Notes: generated from the sequence alone by a model not told the origin. DNA of 35,000 nucleotides from Verrucomicrobiia bacterium (GCA_035946615.1 DASYZB010000140.1:1-35000), one strand, 5' to 3'; shown: positions 14,777-23,737, counted from the first letter of the stretch. Numbers and translations: made by a program.

Positions 14777-16596
14777 CTCAGGCAACGCTCGACCAGGTTC
14801 GCGCCGCCAATGACATTGTCGAGGTCATTGGAGGGTACATCCCACTAAAGCGGGCGGGCGCGAATTTTGTTGCTCTCTGCCCTTTTCACAAAGAAAAGAC
14901 GCCCAGTTTCAACGTCAATCCGCACCTGCAAATCTTTCACTGCTTTGGCTGTCACAAAGGAGGGAACGTATTCACGTTCGTAAAGGAGTTCGAGAGCATC
15001 GATTTCCCCGAGGCGGTGCGGCGCCTTGCGGAACGGGCCCGGATTCCGATTGAAACTCAGCAAAACCCGGGCGAGCAGCAGTCGAGGCATTTAAAAGAGA
15101 AACTGCTGCAGGTCCACGAGCAGATAGCGCAACGTTGGCAAAACGCCCTTGCCAATGAAGCCTCCGGCCAGATTGGCCGGGAGTACTTGGCGCGACGCGG
15201 GGTTTCGTCCGAAGCCATCACGCTGTTCCGGCTCGGGTGCGCCCCCGAACTGTGGGATGACACGGTCAATTGGGCCAAAAGCAAAGGCTTCGACATGGCA
15301 TTGGTCGAGAAGGCGGGCCTGATTTTGCGCAAAGAAGGCACAGATCATTATTATGACCGATTTCGTGGACGTTTGATGTTCCCCATCTGCGACGAGCAGG
15401 GCAGGGTGATCGGCTTTAGCGGGCGGGTCCTGTCCGGGGATGAGAAGAGCGCGAAATATGTGAATTCACCGGAAACTCCGATCTTTACCAAGAGCAAAGT
15501 ATTTTTTGGGTTGGACAAGTCCAAGCGAGCGCTGCTGGATGCGGAATGGGCGTTGGTTTGCGAGGGCCAACTTGACCTCATCTCCTGCTTTATGGCCGGC
15601 ATCCAGAATGTGGTCGCTCCACAAGGGACGGCTCTGACCGCCGAGCACGCGCGAGTCCTTAAGCGATATGTCCAGGAGGTCGTTCTCTGCTTTGATTCCG
15701 ATGAAGCCGGGCAAAACGCAACCGTGCGCTCGCTCGACCACCTGCTGGCCTCGGGGTTAGCCGTGCGTGTGGCAGTTGTTTCCTCCCCCCACGATCCGGA
15801 CAGTTTTATCAAGGCCCACGGCGGCAATGCATTCAAAGAGATCGTCCAAGGCGCGGACGGTTTTTTCGATTATTACCTTAAACGGCTGTGCGCGAATAAT
15901 GATGTCAAAACCGATAAGGGCCGCTTGGCGGTCCTTCGCGAGATGGCAGCCGCAGTCCATAAAACCGGCAATAATGTTCTGATCGAGACTGTTGCGCAAA
16001 AGACCGCCCTGCGTCTCGGCGTATCGCCTGAGGCGGTGCGGCGTGAATTCCAAAAGCTCGCATCGAGCAAGGGGGCTTTGGAGCAGAAACCCGAGGAGGT
16101 GAGCCTGGAAAGGGAGCCGCAGCAACAGCCTTCAACGCATGAATTCTGGCTTTTGAAGATATTGCTTCTCCACGAAGAATTAGTGTCCTGGGCGGCCGTG
16201 CACCTGGACATCAACTGGATAATTAATCCATTAATCAAAGGGATCGTGGGTCAACGGCTGGCCACGCATCGGGATGGCACTTGGACCACGCTGGCTTCTT
16301 TTCTCGCCCAAGTCCCGGAGGGTGGCTCGCAAAACCTCATTGCCGAAGCCACGGCCTGCGGAGGGCCTGTGCCTAATCCAGAACAACAGCTCGCAGACGT
16401 ATGTAGCCGGCTCCGTGCCCAGTCCCTTGAAAAGGAAATGGCGGCCTTGATGTATCGCCTCAGCCAACCGGAAATGCCTGAACCGGAGCGAATCGAACTA
16501 TTGCGAAAGAGAGAAGCTTTGCGGACCCTCAAAAGAACCCCAATTGGAGGAAATGCAGACAAAAAAACCGCCGGGGTCGGACCGGCGGTTCCATGA
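14761..16596 (+). CDS. dnaG: DNA primase DnaG
   Basis: 611-residue replicative primase, synthesising RNA primers at the fork together with the DnaB helicase. The CHC2 zinc-binding domain holds Cys40, His43, Cys61 and Cys64 (CPFHKEKTPSF ... FHCFGCHKGGNVF). The core domain has YLARRGVSSEAI, RFRGRLMFPICDEQGRVIGF and the Toprim motifs CEGQLDLI (Glu268, Asp272) and CFDSDEAGQNA (Asp312, Asp314). The C-terminal part (about 455-590) is the helicase-interacting region. Length is typical. The ATG at 14761 gives the standard N-terminus (TLDQVRAANDIVEVIGGYIP). The very end of the gene also carries a hairpin that acts as a terminator in the opposite direction. Confidence 0.98.
   Translation: MSGFFSQATLDQVRAANDIVEVIGGYIPLKRAGANFVALCPFHKEKTPSFNVNPHLQIFHCFGCHKGGNVFTFVKEFESIDFPEAVRRLAERARIPIETQQNPGEQQSRHLKEKLLQVHEQIAQRWQNALANEASGQIGREYLARRGVSSEAITLFRLGCAPELWDDTVNWAKSKGFDMALVEKAGLILRKEGTDHYYDRFRGRLMFPICDEQGRVIGFSGRVLSGDEKSAKYVNSPETPIFTKSKVFFGLDKSKRALLDAEWALVCEGQLDLISCFMAGIQNVVAPQGTALTAEHARVLKRYVQEVVLCFDSDEAGQNATVRSLDHLLASGLAVRVAVVSSPHDPDSFIKAHGGNAFKEIVQGADGFFDYYLKRLCANNDVKTDKGRLAVLREMAAAVHKTGNNVLIETVAQKTALRLGVSPEAVRREFQKLASSKGALEQKPEEVSLEREPQQQPSTHEFWLLKILLLHEELVSWAAVHLDINWIINPLIKGIVGQRLATHRDGTWTTLASFLAQVPEGGSQNLIAEATACGGPVPNPEQQLADVCSRLRAQSLEKEMAALMYRLSQPEMPEPERIELLRKREALRTLKRTPIGGNADKKTAGVGPAVP
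16561..16590 (-). terminator. intrinsic terminator of the minus-strand membrane gene, located inside dnaG
   Basis: Perfect 9-bp inverted repeat AACCGCCGG/CCGGCGGTT (16566-16574 and 16582-16590) with a 7-base loop. On the minus strand it is followed by seven T (the A-run 16561-16567), which is the classic intrinsic terminator layout. It lies about 50 bases beyond the stop of the minus-strand gene at 16642 and within the last codons of dnaG. On the plus strand no T-run follows, so it should act only leftward. Confidence 0.75.
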
Positions 16597-16641
16597 GACA
16601 AGGGGCGCGCGCCATCAGCGCTTGGATTGACTCCAGTGCTT

Positions 16642-17241
16642 TTAACGTTGGACCCAAGAGAGCGATTTAGCTCCAAAAGCCGCCCCGCTGAACAGGGAAG
16701 CAGCTCCCAAGGCTAATAGCCCAACGAGCACCAATGTCAGCGGGTCCAACCCGATAACGGCCAGAATACCAAGCACCAGGGCCGCTAGTCCAACGAGGAC
16801 CTGGCCTCCCACGGTTGCGGGCATGACCGACATAAACGACATGCTACCCAGGAAGAAGCTGGCTCCAAACGTCAGGATTGCGACCGAAAGCAGAGTCATC
16901 TGTGCCACTCCGAGCAGTGCCAGAATGCCTAGCACAATACCCGTTAGTCCACCCAAAAAACCGGCGCTCATTCCGCCGCTCCATTCAGTCCTCTCAGTCA
17001 CGGACGCGGATTCTCGGGTTGTCACGGCCCCAAAAGACCCTCCCTCGATTAAAATGGAAGCCCCAATGACAATGGTGGCGATGGCTGCCATCGTGGGCGA
17101 GAAAACTCCCGCCAATCCGACAATGGCGAGCGCTATGGTCGCTAGAGCGCCAATAGCCTCCACCAGCGAACCTCCGGCCGCCAATTTGAAAGCCGACTCT
17201 CGCATGGATTGATGTTGGATTGTTTCTGTTGCTGTATTCAT
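16642..17241 (-). CDS. multi-pass membrane protein of unknown function
   Basis: 199 residues with about six hydrophobic helices and little else: LVEAIGALATIALAIVGLAG, MAAIATIVIGASILIEGG, FLGGLTGIVLGILALLGV, MTLLSVAILTFGASFFLG, VLVGLAALVLGILAVIGLD and LVLVGLLALGAASLFSG. Helices 1-2, 3-4 and 5-6 repeat a similar pattern (GILAxxG followed by LxLxxxxxLGAS), which suggests internal triplication. The start is the ATG at 17241, because GGTAGG lies six bases upstream; the frame also opens to a GTG at 17247. I do not recognise a named family. A clear terminator follows inside dnaG. Convergent with dnaG. Confidence 0.7.
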   Translation of the reverse strand: MNTATETIQHQSMRESAFKLAAGGSLVEAIGALATIALAIVGLAGVFSPTMAAIATIVIGASILIEGGSFGAVTTRESASVTERTEWSGGMSAGFLGGLTGIVLGILALLGVAQMTLLSVAILTFGASFFLGSMSFMSVMPATVGGQVLVGLAALVLGILAVIGLDPLTLVLVGLLALGAASLFSGAAFGAKSLSWVQR

Positions 17242-17324
17242 ACACACCTACCTTTCTACATTTTCCTAATAAGAACCTATGGCAAAAACAGCTTAATGCT
17301 ATATCGCATGCGGCAGGAGTGGTC

Positions 17325-18311
17325 CTACCTTGACAAACAACGCTGCGCAATGCGGCGCGTTAGCCCGCCCAAACGCGCTCGGCTACGGTTGGCTAACAGG
17401 ATCAAAGTCAGCCGTTCTTGAGGAAATCGTGTGATCCGGCTTGTAAACCCCACGCTGTTGCCGCTGTGCCAAATTTGCACGGTATCCTTGAAAGGAGTGA
17501 TGTACCAACCCATTCCGTAGGCGGTATTGGGCAAGGGAGTGGCTATGGAAGGCGCGAAGGCCATGCCAAGCCACTTCCCCCTCATCAGACCCTCCCTCTC
17601 GAGAGCCTGGTCCCACTTAAACAAATCCGCCACCGACGAATAAATCCCTCCGTCCCCTAAGACCGAACTGGTCAGGCTCTGATCAGTCTGCTCATAGCCT
17701 CGTTGCGTTTTCGTATAACCATATGCGCGATTAGCTATTTGCGCCAAGCCCTCCTGATAAGCCACAGTTTGCCTCATCCCCAACGGTTCGAAGATATTCC
17801 TGCGAAGAAAGGCAGAAAACGTCTGATCCGAACGCGCCTCAACGGCCAGGGCCAGCAACGCATAACCCGAATTGCTGTAGCGAAACCGGGCGCCCGGCGG
17901 GAAGTAAGTCCGCCTCTGGCGCAGGAGCAGCCGCAGCACGTCCAGGTCGTTTAGAGCCAGCTTAAGGTTCTTGGGCATAATCCTCTCATAATCGATCAGG
18001 CCGGAGGTGTGCGTCAGGAGATGTCGAATCGTAACGGCCCGGCCATACGCAGGGAATCCGGGAAAAAGATCGGCCAGGCATTCATCGAGCGAGAGCCGGC
18101 CCCTGTCCGCCAGTATCAGGATAGCCATGGCTGTGAATTGCTTCGTGACGGAAGCGAGGCGGAAATTGGTTCGATTGGTGCAGGGGCTTTGGTGGTCGAG
18201 GTCTGCCAGGCCATAGCTTCGGGCAAAGACCGGTTTGCCGGCGCGGATGACCATGGCGCTGATTCCGGGGGCATTGGGCCTGTCAAATTCCCGTAATAGG
18301 TCTGAAAACAT
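17325..18311 (-). CDS. beta-lactamase-fold serine hydrolase (class C-like)
   Basis: 328-residue hydrolase of the class C beta-lactamase / penicillin-binding family. Motifs are in the right order: SVTK (Ser54, Lys57), YSN (145-147) and HSG (282-284). The segment HLLTHTSGL (about 97-105) is also typical. Substrates of such proteins vary (esters, D-amino-acid peptides, lactams), and resistance should not be assumed. No signal peptide is seen after the ATG at 18311, and the frame upstream runs into a stop without another start. It is therefore cytoplasmic or exported by an unseen route. Same strand as, and upstream of, the membrane protein gene; the gap is about 80 bases. Confidence 0.85.
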   Translation of the reverse strand: MFSDLLREFDRPNAPGISAMVIRAGKPVFARSYGLADLDHQSPCTNRTNFRLASVTKQFTAMAILILADRGRLSLDECLADLFPGFPAYGRAVTIRHLLTHTSGLIDYERIMPKNLKLALNDLDVLRLLLRQRRTYFPPGARFRYSNSGYALLALAVEARSDQTFSAFLRRNIFEPLGMRQTVAYQEGLAQIANRAYGYTKTQRGYEQTDQSLTSSVLGDGGIYSSVADLFKWDQALEREGLMRGKWLGMAFAPSIATPLPNTAYGMGWYITPFKDTVQIWHSGNSVGFTSRITRFPQERLTLILLANRSRARLGGLTRRIAQRCLSR

Positions 18312-18510
18312 GAAGAAAAGAATGAAGGATGGATTATGAAGATGGAAGTGAAATGCTCACGCGATTCCCTGCGCCTTCTCGCATTTGCAGCGTTTCCCTT
18401 GGGGTGTTTGACTACGTGAAATGAAGCATAATTGATGGGAAAGGTGAGGTGGGACTTGCGCCAGCAATCAACAGAATGCCGGACCACACCAGAAAGGGCT
18501 GAACAACATA

Positions 18511-20352
18511 GTGCCAGACGAGAATCGCCGGAAAAGCAGCGGGGAATCGAATAGTCTATTAACCATTCTCGTCGTGGTGACGGTGCTCTATTTTGCCCGC
18601 ACCGTAATAATTCCGTTTGTCTTTGCGATTCTGGTGGCGTTTCTGCTGGCGCCTCTGGCCATCCGATTGCGGCATTGGGGACTTGGCCGCGCGCCTTCAG
18701 CGGTGCTGGTGGTGCTGCTCTCCTTCCTCATTGTGGGGGCCATTGGGGCAACCATGGCAGCTCAGTTGGGGGAGCTGGGGCACAAATTGCCCGAGTACCA
18801 GCAGAACATTCACAAAAAACTTCAATCACTGCGGACATCTGGCGGCGGGCTGATTGCCGGTTTCAGCCGTGTCATCCGCAATTTCGCCGATGAACTCAAT
18901 CCTCCTGCACCTCCAGCCTCCGGCAATCAGCGGACCGAGGAGCGGCCTGTGCCGGTCGAAATCCGCAGGTTGCCCTTTTCGCCCTTGGCGGCAATTCAGA
19001 AGGTCCTGGGCTCCCTGTTGGACATTGTGCTGACGGCGGCCATTGTGGTGGTGTTTGCCATGTTTATGCTGATCGAGCGCGAGGCATTGCGTGATCGATT
19101 AATCCGGCTGGTTGGAACCCGGCGCGTCAATCTCACCACCCGATTGCTTGACGACGCGGCTCACCGTGTCAGCCGCTACCTTCTGGCGCAACTGATCGTT
19201 AACCTGTGTTACGGCACTTTGACAGGCATTGGCCTGTGGCTCATGAAGGTCCCCAACCCCTTTCTTTGGGCCATGCTCGCCGCTCTGCTCAGGTATATAC
19301 CTTATCTTGGCATTTGGGTCGCGGCGGCAATGCCCGCCGCCATTGCCTTTGCTGTCGAACCGGGCTGGGTGAAAGTCCCTCTAATCTTTGGCCTCTATTT
19401 CGGCATCGACTTAATCACCTACAACTTCGTCGAGCCGGTAGTTTACGGCAACTCGACCGGCCTTTCCGGCCTGGCGGTTTTGGTGGCGGCGGTGTTTTGG
19501 ACCTGGCTATGGGGTCCCGTGGGTTTGTTGCTTTCAACGCCCTTAACCGTGTGTGTCGTGGTACTGGGCCGCTACGTCCCCAATCTGGCATTCCTCCAAA
19601 TCCTGCTGACCGACAAACCAGGGTTGCCGCCGCAGGTGCGTTTTTATCAGCGAATGCTGGCTATGGAATTGGTGGAAGCCAGACAAGTTGCCGAGGAATT
19701 TCTCAAGGGCAAATCCCTGGAAGAGCTTTTCGATTCGATGATCATCCCCGCTCTCAGCCTGGCCGAAGAGGACCGCCATCGCGGCAAGCTTGGAGAGAGG
19801 CGGCAGAGGTTTCTGTTCCAAAACACTCGCAAACTGATCGAGGAGTTAGCGCAACGCCCGGAAACGATTGCGAGCGATTCTTCCAAAACTCACGCAAAAC
19901 TTCCCATTCCCGCGCCACAAGACCAGAACGCGCCCCCTGGTGAGAAGCTGGAGATATTCTGCATTCCCGCCCGCGATGAAGCAGACGCAATTGCTGCGTT
20001 GATGATGGTGCAATTGTTGGATAAAAGAAGCATCGCCGCCCGCGCGTTGCCACCGGGACTGGCGGGAGAATCCGTTGAGACCGTGGTCCGCGAGGCCCCC
20101 AAAGTGGTATGTGTCCTGGCCGTGCCGCCGTTCGGCTACATGCACGCGCGTTATCTGTGCAGGCGTCTGCGCGAGCAAATAAAAGGACTTAAAATTGTTG
20201 GGGGTGTTCTCACTGAACAGGATGTGCAGGAGATTAGAGAGCGCCAGCCGTCTCTTGGCGCAGACGAACTGGCTTCGAGCCTGCAGCAAGGATTGGCCCA
20301 AATCCTGGCTTTGCTTCCGCTCCAGGCGGCGCCAACCCATTCCGTATCATGA
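18511..20352 (+). CDS. AI-2E/PerM-family transporter with extra C-terminal cobalamin-binding-like domain
   Basis: 613 residues from a GTG. The first 370 or so are an AI-2E transporter-family (PerM/YdiK type) permease: LLTILVVVTVLYFARTVIIP, FVFAILVAFLLAPLAIRLRH, LLDIVLTAAIVVVFAMFMLI, then PYLGIWVAAAMPAAIAFAV and GLSGLAVLVAAVFWTWLWGP. Members export quorum signals or act as ion antiporters. A helical segment (about 375-460) is followed from about residue 482 by an alpha/beta domain, IFCIPARDEADAIAALMMVQ ... VVCVLAVPPFGYMHARYLCR, similar in pattern to B12-binding domains of light or MerR-type regulators, but no DxHxxG cobalamin histidine motif is seen. The TGA overlaps the ATG of the topoisomerase gene by four bases. 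Confidence 0.85.
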   Translation: MPDENRRKSSGESNSLLTILVVVTVLYFARTVIIPFVFAILVAFLLAPLAIRLRHWGLGRAPSAVLVVLLSFLIVGAIGATMAAQLGELGHKLPEYQQNIHKKLQSLRTSGGGLIAGFSRVIRNFADELNPPAPPASGNQRTEERPVPVEIRRLPFSPLAAIQKVLGSLLDIVLTAAIVVVFAMFMLIEREALRDRLIRLVGTRRVNLTTRLLDDAAHRVSRYLLAQLIVNLCYGTLTGIGLWLMKVPNPFLWAMLAALLRYIPYLGIWVAAAMPAAIAFAVEPGWVKVPLIFGLYFGIDLITYNFVEPVVYGNSTGLSGLAVLVAAVFWTWLWGPVGLLLSTPLTVCVVVLGRYVPNLAFLQILLTDKPGLPPQVRFYQRMLAMELVEARQVAEEFLKGKSLEELFDSMIIPALSLAEEDRHRGKLGERRQRFLFQNTRKLIEELAQRPETIASDSSKTHAKLPIPAPQDQNAPPGEKLEIFCIPARDEADAIAALMMVQLLDKRSIAARALPPGLAGESVETVVREAPKVVCVLAVPPFGYMHARYLCRRLREQIKGLKIVGGVLTEQDVQEIRERQPSLGADELASSLQQGLAQILALLPLQAAPTHSVS

Positions 20353-21557
20353 CCCATTCGCTGCGGAAGAGCCTTACTACTTCTCGGACCAAACCCGTTC
20401 CAAATCGACGAGCGGTCTCAAGCCATTTCACCAACCTGCCCTTGAACGCCGCGGGCGCCCTCGCCGACCCTGTCGCCTCTGCCCACCACGCCGGCTTGCG
20501 CTATGTGAGCGACCAAATGCCCGGAATCCGCCGCCAAAGGACAGGTCAAGGCTTTCGCTATTGTTATCCAACCGGGCAAACCGTGCGCGAGGCTGAGGTT
20601 CTCAGGCGCATCAAGACCCTCGCAATCCCGCCCGCCTGGACCGAGGTTTGGATTTGTACGGACCCTTACGGCCACTTGCAGGTGACTGGACGTGACGCGC
20701 GTCGGCGCAAACAGAGCCGTTACCACCCTCTCTGGCGTGAGGTCCGTGATGAGACCAAATACGCGCGAATGATTGCTTTTGCCAAGGCCCTGCCGCGCAT
20801 TCGCCGGCGGGTCCGAAAAGATCTCGCTCGCTCGGGACTGCCGCGTGAGAAGGTCCTGGCTACCGTTGTGCGGTTGCTCGAGGTCAGTCTCATTCGAGTC
20901 GGCAACGAGGAGTACGCCAGGGAGAATGACTCGTTTGGCCTCACTACAATGCGCAAACGGCATGTGGACGTGAGCGGTTCGACCCTGCGTTTTCATTTTC
21001 GGGGCAAGGCAGGAAAACGGCACGAAGTGGACATCCGCGACCAACGTCTGGCGGCAATCGTCAGGCGTTGTCAGGACCTGCCGGGGCAGGGATTATTTGA
21101 ATACATCGCCACAGCCGGCAGACCGGGGGAAGTGAAATCCGAAGACGTGAACGAGTACCTGCGAGCCATTACAGGAGACGATTTCACCGCAAAGGATTTT
21201 CGGACCTGGGCCGGAACGGTGCTGGCAGCGCAATCCTTGCAGGGGTTTGAAAAGTTTGATTCCCATGCCCAGGCGAGGAAGAATATTCTGCGAGCCATTG
21301 AATCAGTCGCGAAGCGCCTCGGCAACACAGCGGCGGTGTGCCGCAAATGTTATGTTCACCCGGAGGTCCTGAGCGCTTATCTGGACGGCACCCTTGTGCA
21401 AACCCTGAAACAGCGGGCAGAAGAACAACTCGCCGGCTCTTTGAAAGAACTCCAACCTGAGGAAGCATCCATCTTGGCCCTATTGCAACAACGTTTGGCC
21501 ACCGAGGAGCAGCGCCTGGAATATCAACTCAAAGCTTCATTGACGAGAAGCCGGTAA
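20349..21557 (+). CDS. type IB DNA topoisomerase (poxvirus/bacterial type)
   Basis: 402-residue enzyme that relaxes supercoils by transient 3'-phosphotyrosyl nicking. The N-terminal part has IRRQRTGQGFRYCYPTG and IPPAWTEVWICTDPYGHLQ, typical of bacterial TopIB. Candidate catalytic residues are Arg183 (SLIRVGNEEYA), Lys220 (FRGKAGKRH), Arg285 (KDFRTWAGTV) and the nucleophile Tyr335 (CRKCYVHPEV). The tail is a coiled, charged helix (LATEEQRLEYQL). The start shares the ATGA of the preceding stop. The first 35 or so residues are a basic, poorly conserved extension. TopIB is an accessory enzyme found in only some bacteria. Confidence 0.92.
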   Translation: MTHSLRKSLTTSRTKPVPNRRAVSSHFTNLPLNAAGALADPVASAHHAGLRYVSDQMPGIRRQRTGQGFRYCYPTGQTVREAEVLRRIKTLAIPPAWTEVWICTDPYGHLQVTGRDARRRKQSRYHPLWREVRDETKYARMIAFAKALPRIRRRVRKDLARSGLPREKVLATVVRLLEVSLIRVGNEEYARENDSFGLTTMRKRHVDVSGSTLRFHFRGKAGKRHEVDIRDQRLAAIVRRCQDLPGQGLFEYIATAGRPGEVKSEDVNEYLRAITGDDFTAKDFRTWAGTVLAAQSLQGFEKFDSHAQARKNILRAIESVAKRLGNTAAVCRKCYVHPEVLSAYLDGTLVQTLKQRAEEQLAGSLKELQPEEASILALLQQRLATEEQRLEYQLKASLTRSR

Positions 21558-21635
21558 GATGGATGTGTTCGCGCATTATCGACTTGGCGCTATCTGCGTC
21601 CTCCTGGGTGAATTCCCGTTCTTTGCGTTACTCTT

Positions 21636-22622
21636 TTAAGCCGCTGCGGCTTTGGGCTCTTCCGACCTCGTTTTTGCGACGATCAGCAGCACCTCCCGCA
21701 TCAGCGGGTGCTGGTGCTCTGGGAATTTCGCCTGAATCTTGGGGCAGAAAGGGTCCCGGATGATCTTCACAATCGTGCCGTCGTGTGGGCCGTACCTTAT
21801 CGGCTGTCCAACCGCGCAATCGGAAACTGAGAATGGTTTTTCCGGATCGTACCAAAGGCAGCCGGTCCTCTTGGAATCCGGAGTCCGAGTTTTTGGGCTT
21901 TGCACCAATACGGGAGGGTCGTCCAGCTCAACGAATCCGTAATCCTTTCGGGTTAGGATTCGGACTTCAGGCTGCGGAGCGGGAGGCACGATGAAGGGCC
22001 TGCTTTTTGCGGTGAGGCATTTGGCAAATCCGTTGATCGAGTCAAGGCTTGGGGGCAACTGAGCATGAACTATCCGGGCTGGAAGCAGCCGCTTCTTATG
22101 CGGCATCGCCAGTTTCCTTGGGGCTGGCATGTTTATGGCGGCTTCCCGCCGGCCATTCTCAGCCTCTTTGTATTCACCTATTTTGCGCCACCGGGCCTGT
22201 TGGAGTTCGGCGGGATTGATTCTGAGCCTTTTGGTCAGATCGACATGGCCTTCGAGTTGGCCCTTTTCGCATCTGGCCTTGATCGTGCCCGCCCTGATGC
22301 CTGTCAGGCGGCTGGCTTGCTCAAGAGTCGGCCAGCCGGCCAAGGCGTATTTGTGCAACTCGGCCAGTTCGAGCGCCAAATCAACCGGAATAAAATTTGT
22401 CCTGCCAACAGTTGAGGCCGCAATTTGTCGCCTGCGGAAGCGGGCGTTCAAGGTGGTGGTCTTGACACCGATGAGTTTGGAGAGTTCCGGCACGGCGATA
22501 GCGGTCCGCCGCTCGTTCTGGATTGCAGCCAGCACTTGGCTGTAACAATCGAATGTCGCCTCTGCGAAGGATGCCTGCCGGTCACCGTTCAATTTCATAA
22601 GGCTCGAAGTTTCAAACCCCAT
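21636..22622 (-). CDS. tandem helix-turn-helix protein with C-terminal beta domain, unknown function
   Basis: 328 residues. Two copies of a DNA-binding-like motif sit in tandem: VPELSKLIGVKTTTLNARFR (from residue 44) and PTLEQASRLTGIRAGTIKAR (from residue 98), each followed by a short strand pair, as in MerR/excisionase-type helix-turn-helices. A basic linker (145-215) leads to a C-terminal region, SDCAVGQPIRYGPHDGTIVK (267-286), that looks like a small beta barrel with GxxVxY...GTIVKI. Cys268 and Cys293 might bind metal, but the motif is not convincing. I do not recognise the family. The ATG at 22622 is preceded by GGGG six bases upstream; the ATG at 22598 is an alternative. It converges with the topoisomerase and diverges from the aminotransferase. 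Confidence 0.7.
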   Translation of the reverse strand: MGFETSSLMKLNGDRQASFAEATFDCYSQVLAAIQNERRTAIAVPELSKLIGVKTTTLNARFRRRQIAASTVGRTNFIPVDLALELAELHKYALAGWPTLEQASRLTGIRAGTIKARCEKGQLEGHVDLTKRLRINPAELQQARWRKIGEYKEAENGRREAAINMPAPRKLAMPHKKRLLPARIVHAQLPPSLDSINGFAKCLTAKSRPFIVPPAPQPEVRILTRKDYGFVELDDPPVLVQSPKTRTPDSKRTGCLWYDPEKPFSVSDCAVGQPIRYGPHDGTIVKIIRDPFCPKIQAKFPEHQHPLMREVLLIVAKTRSEEPKAAAA

Positions 22623-22796
22623 TTAGCCCCAATCGAGATTTTGGGAACTGTGCGTTTGACTGCACACCCGGGGAAGCACCCACCGAGCTTTTCGAGCCGA
22701 GGGCGCCTCCCCCGGAGCTTGGGAGACAGAATGATGGGAGGGAACAATTGCTTCTGGCGCCCCGCGTCATCTGCGCCTCATACTCGCTCCTGGTTT

Positions 22797-23636
22797 ATGC
22801 TCGTGTTTGTCAATGGCCAATTCGTTGCGGAGGAGCAAGCGACGATTCCGGTTTATGATCGTGGTTTTCTTTACGGCGACGGGCTGTTTGAGACAATTCG
22901 CATCCATAACAGCCGGCCCTTCCAATGGAAGCAGCACTTGGCCCGGCTCGAAGGCGGGGCGGCATGGTTGAAGATAGCGCTCTCCATGACTCAGGAGGAA
23001 TTGCTGCGGGTTGCTCAAGAACTTATCCGCTTGAACGGCAGGCCCGAGGCGCTGTTGCGGCTGAACCTTTCGAGGGGAGTAGGGCTGCGGGGTTATTCGC
23101 CCAAAGGCGCAAACTCGCCCTGCATTGTGCTCTCGCTGCATGATGTTCCCTGGACGGACCCGTTGCGGCCCCCGGGTTGGCGCTTAGTCACCGCTGCTTT
23201 CCCCATGCCGGCCCACGTGCCGCTGACTCAATTCAAAACCTGCAACAAGCTTCTGCAGGTCCTTGCGCGTGCTGAGGCCGATGCGGCGGGAGCACAGGAA
23301 ACGCTCTTGCTGGATAGCGGAGGGTGCGCCTTGGAAACAACTGCCGCCAATATTTTCTGGGTCGATGGCCGGGAGGTCTGCACGCCACCTTCAACTGGCA
23401 GCATTTTACCAGGCATCACCCGCTCATTAATTCTTGAACTCGCCCGTACCCTCGATCTTGTCCCTCAGGAAAAACCTATTGACCGGAACGCCCTTTTTGA
23501 GACGGATGGAGTTTTCCTCACGCTTAGTTCAATGGGTATCGCCGAGGCCGTCTCACTGGACGGACGCAACTTGCCACGCTCGCCTGCCACACAGACACTT
23601 TATGGCGCCTACATTCAGGCGCTGAACTCTTTGTAA
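22797..23636 (+). CDS. class IV aminotransferase / aminodeoxychorismate lyase-like protein
   Basis: 279-residue PLP enzyme of fold type IV, the family containing branched-chain and D-amino-acid aminotransferases and 4-amino-4-deoxychorismate lyase (PabC). Signature segments are VYDRGFLYGDGLFETIRIHN (19-38), the PLP lysine in FKTCNKLLQVLARAEA (Lys147), and ALETTAANIFWV (Glu about 179). LPGITRSLILELA completes the pattern. The KTCN context leans toward PabC-type enzymes that serve folate synthesis, but transaminase activity cannot be excluded. The ATG at 22797 gives the expected N-terminus VFVNGQFV; the open frame upstream (from 22425) is unrelated sequence. Confidence 0.88.
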   Translation: MLVFVNGQFVAEEQATIPVYDRGFLYGDGLFETIRIHNSRPFQWKQHLARLEGGAAWLKIALSMTQEELLRVAQELIRLNGRPEALLRLNLSRGVGLRGYSPKGANSPCIVLSLHDVPWTDPLRPPGWRLVTAAFPMPAHVPLTQFKTCNKLLQVLARAEADAAGAQETLLLDSGGCALETTAANIFWVDGREVCTPPSTGSILPGITRSLILELARTLDLVPQEKPIDRNALFETDGVFLTLSSMGIAEAVSLDGRNLPRSPATQTLYGAYIQALNSL

Positions 23637-23737
23637 CCTTTCCCACTGGCCAAGCGTCCGTCTCTTGTCGGGTCCAGGGACGCTGCTTCGCGGGCGAATC
23701 TGGAAGGCACAACAAACAAACTCAACAAAACACACGT

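Noticed and set aside
17325-18311. Antibiotic-resistance beta-lactamase
   Set aside because: The fold is shared by many esterases and peptidases; no signal peptide and no evidence of lactam specificity.
19206-19943. 245-aa plus-strand frame inside the transporter gene
   Set aside because: Shadow frame of a clear membrane protein; no domain.
23653-23684. AGCGTCC/GGACGCT hairpin after the class IV aminotransferase
   Set aside because: 18-base loop and no T-run; termination not supported.
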